Source of the DNA: Candidatus Melainabacteria bacterium
GTDB lineage: Bacteria; Cyanobacteriota; Vampirovibrionia; Obscuribacterales; Obscuribacteraceae
Assembly: GCA_016212515.1 (NCBI GenBank)
Contig: JACRFZ010000072.1
Location: forward strand, 1-64,000
Reading direction: 5' to 3'
Length of the DNA stretch: 64,000 nt
Shown piece after piece: positions 59,849 through 64,000 of this stretch. The notes under the pieces were generated by a model. The model did no database searches. It had not been told where the DNA came from and saw only the letters and a program-made list of their open reading frames with translations. A program made the translations under genes and the position numbers. Position 1 is the first letter of the stretch. Every line of letters starts with the position of its first letter.

Positions 59849-60826
59849 GTGGCTGACCAGCAAATTGTAGTAATAGGGGCCGGCATCATCGGCTTGACCA
59901 CAGCGCTGGTTCTACAGCAAGCCGGTCATAGAGTTCAGATCATTTCAGCCGAACTGCCCCTTGACACTACCTCGGTTGCCGCCGCAGCCTTCTGGTACCC
60001 TTCGGACAGTGAACCAAAAGAAGATGTATTACGCTGGGGTCTAAAGACACACCAGACATTCAAAGAACTGAAAGAAGAAGGGGTTGCCGGAATCACATAC
60101 GAACGAGCACTGGAAGTTCATCCAGACCCGACATGGCATCCATGGTGGTTAAATGTGGTAGAAAACCCAAGAAAGGCAGACGCTACTGAATTGCCACCCC
60201 CTGTTGCCGGGGGCAGCGGATACTGGTTTGACACGCTGGTCGTCGATACAACGGTCATGCTCAAATGGTTGATGGAACAGTTCAGCGATGCCGGAGGCAC
60301 CTTTGTTCAACGGAAGTTGCAAGACCTCCTGGAGCTGTCCTCACAAGCAGAGATCATAGTCAACTGTTCCGGTGTCGGTGCCCGAGATCTGGTCGGTGAT
60401 TCCGAACTCTATGCCACCAGGGGGCAAACTTTAAAGATTCGGCGTAAGCCTGAACATCGCGCGGTCTGGGAAATGAGCACTAAGCCTCTGGTAACGCATA
60501 TAATTCCCCGAGAGGCAGATACCGTTATTGGTGGCGTGTTTCAGGAGCACAATTATAGTCGCGTCGTCGATCCTCTAGACACCGAAGGAATACTTCAGCG
60601 CTGTCGAAATTTGCAACCGACACTTGGAAGTCTTAGCGATTCGGACATCCTGAGCGTGTCTGTGGGTCTCCGGCCCACTCGCGCGCGACTGCGGCTGGAG
60701 GCGGAAAAACTAGTTTCAGGCTCCTATGTGATTCACAATTATGGGCACGGCAGTTGTGGCTGGAGTTTATCTTGGGGTTGCGCCGAGGCCGTCCGGGAAC
60801 AAGTTCAGGGCATGCGGCCTTTGTAG
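59849..60826 (+). CDS. D-amino-acid oxidase (DAO family, FAD)
   Basis: Oxidatively deaminates D-amino acids using FAD. Motifs: the N-terminal dinucleotide fold VVIGAGIIGLTTALVL, SVAAAAFWYP, CSGVGARDL, GQTLKI, the active-site stretch VGLRPTRARLRLE and the C-terminal FAD signature HNYGHGSCGWSLSWGCA. These are the hallmarks of true D-amino-acid oxidases. The GTG at 59849 with AGGAG upstream is preferred over an ATG 14 codons earlier; 325 residues fits the family. No transporter or racemase is nearby. D-amino acids from peptidoglycan are one possible substrate source. Confidence 0.92.
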   Translation: MADQQIVVIGAGIIGLTTALVLQQAGHRVQIISAELPLDTTSVAAAAFWYPSDSEPKEDVLRWGLKTHQTFKELKEEGVAGITYERALEVHPDPTWHPWWLNVVENPRKADATELPPPVAGGSGYWFDTLVVDTTVMLKWLMEQFSDAGGTFVQRKLQDLLELSSQAEIIVNCSGVGARDLVGDSELYATRGQTLKIRRKPEHRAVWEMSTKPLVTHIIPREADTVIGGVFQEHNYSRVVDPLDTEGILQRCRNLQPTLGSLSDSDILSVSVGLRPTRARLRLEAEKLVSGSYVIHNYGHGSCGWSLSWGCAEAVREQVQGMRPL

Positions 60827-60843
60827 TTGGAGGCGAGAGTATA

Positions 60844-60872
60844 TGGGCACTCTGTAGCTGCATTTCTATAAT
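60844..60872 (+). promoter_or_regulatory. Putative sigma-70-type promoter
   Basis: TGGGCA, 17 bases, then a perfect TATAAT, 74 bases upstream of the next gene's ATG (60946). It is the best consensus match I noticed in the window. Confidence 0.5.
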
Positions 60873-60945
60873 ACACAGCCAGGAGCCTCAATATAGTAAA
60901 CACACGTGTACTGCCTTTTAGGAATTGCGGAGCATAAAGTTCGAT

Positions 60946-61389
60946 ATGGAGATTGAAAACCCACTAGAGAAGATATTGAGACGTTGCGCAAGGCATGGCG
61001 ACGTGAATGATCCAGCAACGCCCAGACCGATGTTGACGCTGGAAGAATTCTTCGAAGGCAATGAAGTCGGGAATATCCTGGTGAATCTAGATCCCGCGCC
61101 TGAACCCCGGGAGGTGTATGCAACTTACAAGGCAATCAGGAACCGCCCGGATGTGGCTGATGTGCGGGTCGAGATAACACAGGTTGATGTCTACAATGAC
61201 GGCACCAAGGAGTGGCCATTCTCTGACAGTCTGTGGGTAGTCACCAGCGCCAGCCCTGATCAGGTAATGTCATGGTTCAACGCTGATTTGGCACCGGATG
61301 AAGTTCATCAGGGCTGGAGTTCGGACCGAACCCTTGAGCCGGTGGAGGTGCCTGAAGGAATGCATCCGATTCTTTGCTGGTACGATTGA
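60946..61389 (+). CDS. Hypothetical cytosolic protein, 147 aa
   Basis: Not recognised beyond a general resemblance to small conserved proteins found in many bacteria. It is acidic with ordered stretches (PMLTLEEFFEGNEVGNILVN, VADVRVEITQVDVYNDG, SLWVVTSASPDQVMSWFN) and ends in PILCWYD. There is no signal peptide. The ATG at 60946 is taken because the upstream in-frame start is only a TTG. The size and acidity would fit an immunity-type or stress protein, but no toxin gene is adjacent. Confidence 0.65.
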   Translation: MEIENPLEKILRRCARHGDVNDPATPRPMLTLEEFFEGNEVGNILVNLDPAPEPREVYATYKAIRNRPDVADVRVEITQVDVYNDGTKEWPFSDSLWVVTSASPDQVMSWFNADLAPDEVHQGWSSDRTLEPVEVPEGMHPILCWYD

Positions 61390-61490
61390 CCAAATCGGAT
61401 TGCTCTCCATAGAATTCAAATCCCACCTTGTTCCTAATTTGTCGGCCAAGCGGGTATGCCATCATGTCCCGGCACAATCAGGAAAGAACG

Positions 61491-61967
61491 ATGCTTAGCA
61501 GACTCCTCAAGATTTTAATAGTTTGTCTGACATTCAGTGCAATCGGCAGCGCGGCAATTGCCGACGAAGATAAGCAGGTTAAGCCAATTCATTTCACCAA
61601 AGAACAACAAGAGCAGTACTTTCCTGTCTACGACAAACCCGAGGTCAATATCCTACGCAAGGTCCTCAATGCCTACCTTGCCGGTAAGAGCAAAGCCGAA
61701 GAAACCCAAGAACTGGATAAATTCAGCAAAGACTACTACAGAAGCAAATTCGTGGTCATGTCGGTGGATCCCGGTGTCTTCGGCGGAACCTTTTTAACCA
61801 TAATGTTTCAAGACAAACAGGACAAAATCTTTACTGCATGGATCTATTCAACGCCTCAAGGACCGGGAGTCAAAAGTTTCGACCTATCAAAATTCGATGA
61901 CGAACAGGTCAAAAACTTCCAGATCCGCTACAAGGAAATGCTTGAAGATAAGGTACACTGCCTCTAG
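61491..61967 (+). CDS. Small exported hypothetical protein, 158 aa
   Basis: A signal peptide (LLKILIVCLTFSAIGSAAIA) is followed by a charged mature part (FTKEQQEQYFPVYDKPEVNI; KFVVMSVDPGVFGGTFLTIM). AGGAAAG lies five bases before the ATG, which fixes the start. No family is recognised. It is co-directional with the next exported protein gene, 72 bases downstream. Confidence 0.65.
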   Translation: MLSRLLKILIVCLTFSAIGSAAIADEDKQVKPIHFTKEQQEQYFPVYDKPEVNILRKVLNAYLAGKSKAEETQELDKFSKDYYRSKFVVMSVDPGVFGGTFLTIMFQDKQDKIFTAWIYSTPQGPGVKSFDLSKFDDEQVKNFQIRYKEMLEDKVHCL

Positions 61968-62039
61968 GTTGGCGCACAGGCTATAACTCACGCTCACTTT
62001 GTGCAAGAATTCATTCAAACCAGTAGGGAGCCTGTCGAA

Positions 62040-62702
62040 ATGCCCGGTATCAATTCAACAATCAGGTTGAATGTCCTATGTTCTCTTCTGGCAGCAGTGT
62101 TTTTTAGCAATTCAGTTTTTGCGAAAGACGCACTCAATTTCTCCAGAATCGATCAACAACTGCCTTCCCCAGACGGATTGTATGTGATTAGAAACCTGGT
62201 TACCCCCACAAACAAGAATTCAGACTTGCTTTATGTAGAGACTCCAGATGCACTGGTATTTACTACGAAGAACGCCAGAACCAAGGGAAAAGCACTTCTC
62301 AAATATCATAGAAATGTGGATGTATTTTGGGCTCCCGACAGCAAGTCATTCGTTGTCAACGACTGGAGAAGGAACAATTTTTGCGATGGACTCCTTTACA
62401 GCGTTGGTAGCCTACACAAGCCAACTTCGCTAAGACAGAACCTCCTTGCTTCGGGTATTTCAGCGGAAGAAAGAGCCCTAATATCTAATGAAGAATACAG
62501 CTATGTCTTTGTAGATCAGTGGAATAAACCAACAGAATTAGCCATCAAAGCATCTGGGCACTATTTCTTGAAGAACAAAACCGTGACCTACACGATTCAC
62601 TATCTCTGGGATATGAAGTCAAAAAGTTGGAAACGGCTCAAGAGGGAGTCCAGGGAAAATCTAGAAAGAGGGGTGCCTAACATGGCACATTTTGGAGCTT
62701 AA
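62040..62702 (+). CDS. Exported hypothetical protein, 220 aa
   Basis: A signal peptide (LNVLCSLLAAVFFSNSVFA) and a mature part with beta-propeller-like or WD-like short strands (LPSPDGLYVIRNLVTPTNK; YHRNVDVFWAPDSKSFVVND). SPDG and PDSKSF elements recall exported proteins with one or two propeller-type blades. AGGGAG lies about ten bases upstream of the ATG; a GTG 13 codons earlier is less likely. It converges on the following gene with a 14-base gap. Function unknown. Confidence 0.6.
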   Translation: MPGINSTIRLNVLCSLLAAVFFSNSVFAKDALNFSRIDQQLPSPDGLYVIRNLVTPTNKNSDLLYVETPDALVFTTKNARTKGKALLKYHRNVDVFWAPDSKSFVVNDWRRNNFCDGLLYSVGSLHKPTSLRQNLLASGISAEERALISNEEYSYVFVDQWNKPTELAIKASGHYFLKNKTVTYTIHYLWDMKSKSWKRLKRESRENLERGVPNMAHFGA

Positions 62703-62716
62703 CGTGCGTTTTTCTC

Positions 62717-63892
62717 CTATAGCTTCTTACTGAATTTCTCCGAATAGCCGGTCATTTCCACATAACCGTTACCGGATGGCTTAGCTTCCGCTCCTTCCAG
62801 CACATCCACGGCACCCTCCCAGTAGGAGACACCGGTTGAGCGTTCGGTGGTCAACTCCTGGTCCTTCAAGAGCGGCACCAGGGTCAATTGCAACTTCTCC
62901 TTCGGCACCGAGATCTTCCAGCCCATGGGATAAATGCCCTTAGTTTTAGGCGACGTCCAGGTACTAACCTTCTCAATTTTAAAATCAGCCAGGTCCAGGT
63001 GCCGGCTTGAACCGTCGGGAAGCACATAGGTGCCGCTGGACTGTTTTTCAAAGCTGCCGTCTTCTCTGCGCATCACATAGAGCATAAGTTCGCGGTTACC
63101 AGCCAGTTGTATGGAAAACCAATCCCAACCGGTCTGCTCACTGGTGAGCTGGTTGGAGCCAAACTCATGGTCCATCCATGCCAGACCAGAAACTTCTATG
63201 GGTTTATCCTTCTGGAAGAGCAGACCTTCCGCCTGCAACCGACTCATCGAATAGTAGTGGGAGGCACAACCTGCACAGGAAGCCTTCTGGCTGACGCCGT
63301 TTTTGCCATGCACCACCGGCGGTTTGGTAGGGGTCAAAAGAAGATAGATACCATAATCTCTGGCATCAGCCTTGAGCACGTACTTTTCACCAAGCTTAGC
63401 AACAGACCAGCCCTCGTTATGAACGAAATAGGCATCTTGCCTGGCATCGGCAAACTTTAAGCCCTTGCGGTTCAGTTTCTCATAGTACCTGAAAGTTTTG
63501 CCGCTTTCATCGGTCACAGCAAAGTGAGCCAGGTAAAAATTATCAAGTTTCCAGGGCGAGGGTTTAGATGAACCTGCTTTGGCAATATCCGCTTTAGCTG
63601 AATCAGCTTTGGCAGCATCAACCTTCTCAGCCCCTTGCTTGTAGTCCGAACCTGTGCGGAAGAAGGTCAGCTCAAAGCCAAAGCGACGACCGTCCCTGGC
63701 CTTCAAGTGCCCGGTGTAATACCACCATTCGGTTTTGAAGTCATCATGACTGAAATGGTCCTGCGGGAATTTGTACTTGTAGCCGGGCAGCGCCTTCCTG
63801 TAAACCGTGGTGTTGGGAGCCTGATCGCCGTAAGCAGCGGGAGCGGAAGCAAAGGCAGAAAAGAGCAAAAGAAAGCAAGCAGCAAGATTCAT
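62717..63892 (-). CDS. CrtC/AttH-like lipocalin-fold hydrolase
   Basis: 391 residues. A signal peptide (LAACFLLLFSAFASAPAAYG) precedes the pattern of the carotenoid 1,2-hydratase/AttH family: PQDHFSHDDFKTEWWYYTG, HLKARDGRRFGFELTFFRTG, NFYLAHFAVTDESGKTF, YYSMSRLQAEGLL and the second half with SGLAWMDHEFGSNQLTSEQT, then GWDWFSIQL. It is predicted to be exported. Family members include carotenoid hydratases and hydrolases of unknown substrate, so the exact reaction is open. The ATG at 63892 puts the signal peptide at the N-terminus; an ATG 32 codons upstream is the alternative. Confidence 0.85.
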   Translation of the reverse strand: MNLAACFLLLFSAFASAPAAYGDQAPNTTVYRKALPGYKYKFPQDHFSHDDFKTEWWYYTGHLKARDGRRFGFELTFFRTGSDYKQGAEKVDAAKADSAKADIAKAGSSKPSPWKLDNFYLAHFAVTDESGKTFRYYEKLNRKGLKFADARQDAYFVHNEGWSVAKLGEKYVLKADARDYGIYLLLTPTKPPVVHGKNGVSQKASCAGCASHYYSMSRLQAEGLLFQKDKPIEVSGLAWMDHEFGSNQLTSEQTGWDWFSIQLAGNRELMLYVMRREDGSFEKQSSGTYVLPDGSSRHLDLADFKIEKVSTWTSPKTKGIYPMGWKISVPKEKLQLTLVPLLKDQELTTERSTGVSYWEGAVDVLEGAEAKPSGNGYVEMTGYSEKFSKKL

Positions 63893-64000
63893 ATAAACCG
63901 ATAGACCGCGCCCTCCAACTGCCCGGGGAATTCCGGCATGGCATTGGAGAGAGCTGTGCTTCGACGCTCTTTTTCGTGTATCGGACATTGAAGTCGGTCT
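63893..64000. other. Window end upstream of the CrtC-like gene
   Basis: An in-frame extension (32 codons) of the preceding gene remains open to 63988. No other feature can be supported before the window ends. Confidence 0.3.

Overview
The window reads as ordinary bacterial chromosome: about 50 genes, dense on both strands, with no rRNA, no convincing tRNA, no CRISPR array, no phage and no insertion sequence. The gene content suggests a Gram-negative, non-photosynthetic relative of Cyanobacteria of the Obscuribacterales (Melainabacteria/Vampirovibrionia) type. This placement is an inference from several observations: many TPR proteins, Hanks-type kinases with an N-terminal Cys-cluster, a futalosine-type menaquinone gene (mqnE), an outer-membrane TolC-like protein with RND pumps, and low-complexity Gly/Pro/Ala/Lys-rich tracts in many proteins. 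No marker gene settles it.

Layout. 1-9.7 kb: the 3' end of a repeat protein, a TPR protein, hflX, a SulP-STAS anion transporter, a GlcD-type FAD oxidase, a TonB-like exported protein and a TatD nuclease. 9.8-20 kb: a signalling island of four Ser/Thr protein kinases, two membrane-anchored kinases (+ strand) facing an operon (- strand) of kinase, 1244-aa Pro/Ala-rich membrane protein and kinase. 20-30 kb: dprA, a TPR-PDZ protein, mqnE, an acetyltransferase, a NurA-like nuclease, an XRE/zinc-ribbon protein, a double Clp-N protein, surE and a DUF4013-like membrane protein. 30.6-36 kb: a CNNM/CorC transporter, rsmA, ispE and an endonuclease III with a histone-H1-like tail, all co-directional. 36-42 kb: a membrane TPR protein, a 60-bp hairpin repeat array, a truncated gene and a large hybrid histidine kinase. 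42-55.4 kb: an envelope/efflux region with a TolC-like protein, exported proteins, and a coupled operon of two tandem RND permeases plus an adaptor. 55.6-64 kb: TPR proteins, a D-amino-acid oxidase, several small exported proteins of unknown function and a CrtC/lipocalin-like hydrolase-fold protein.

How the parts fit together. The two RND permeases, the adaptor and the nearby TolC-like protein could build one tripartite pump. The - strand kinase operon looks like one signalling unit: kinase C and the long Pro/Ala-rich protein end in similar membrane-anchored helical-repeat domains and overlap by four bases. Short tandem duplications recur in intergenic DNA (units of 11, 15, 17, 20, about 40 and 60 bp) and in coding DNA (24 and 36 bp), so slippage or duplication seems to shape both regulation and protein tails here. 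I saw no complete, clearly new defence or mobile system. The best leads are the kinase island, the H1-tailed Nth, the 60-bp hairpin array and the tandem-permease pump region.
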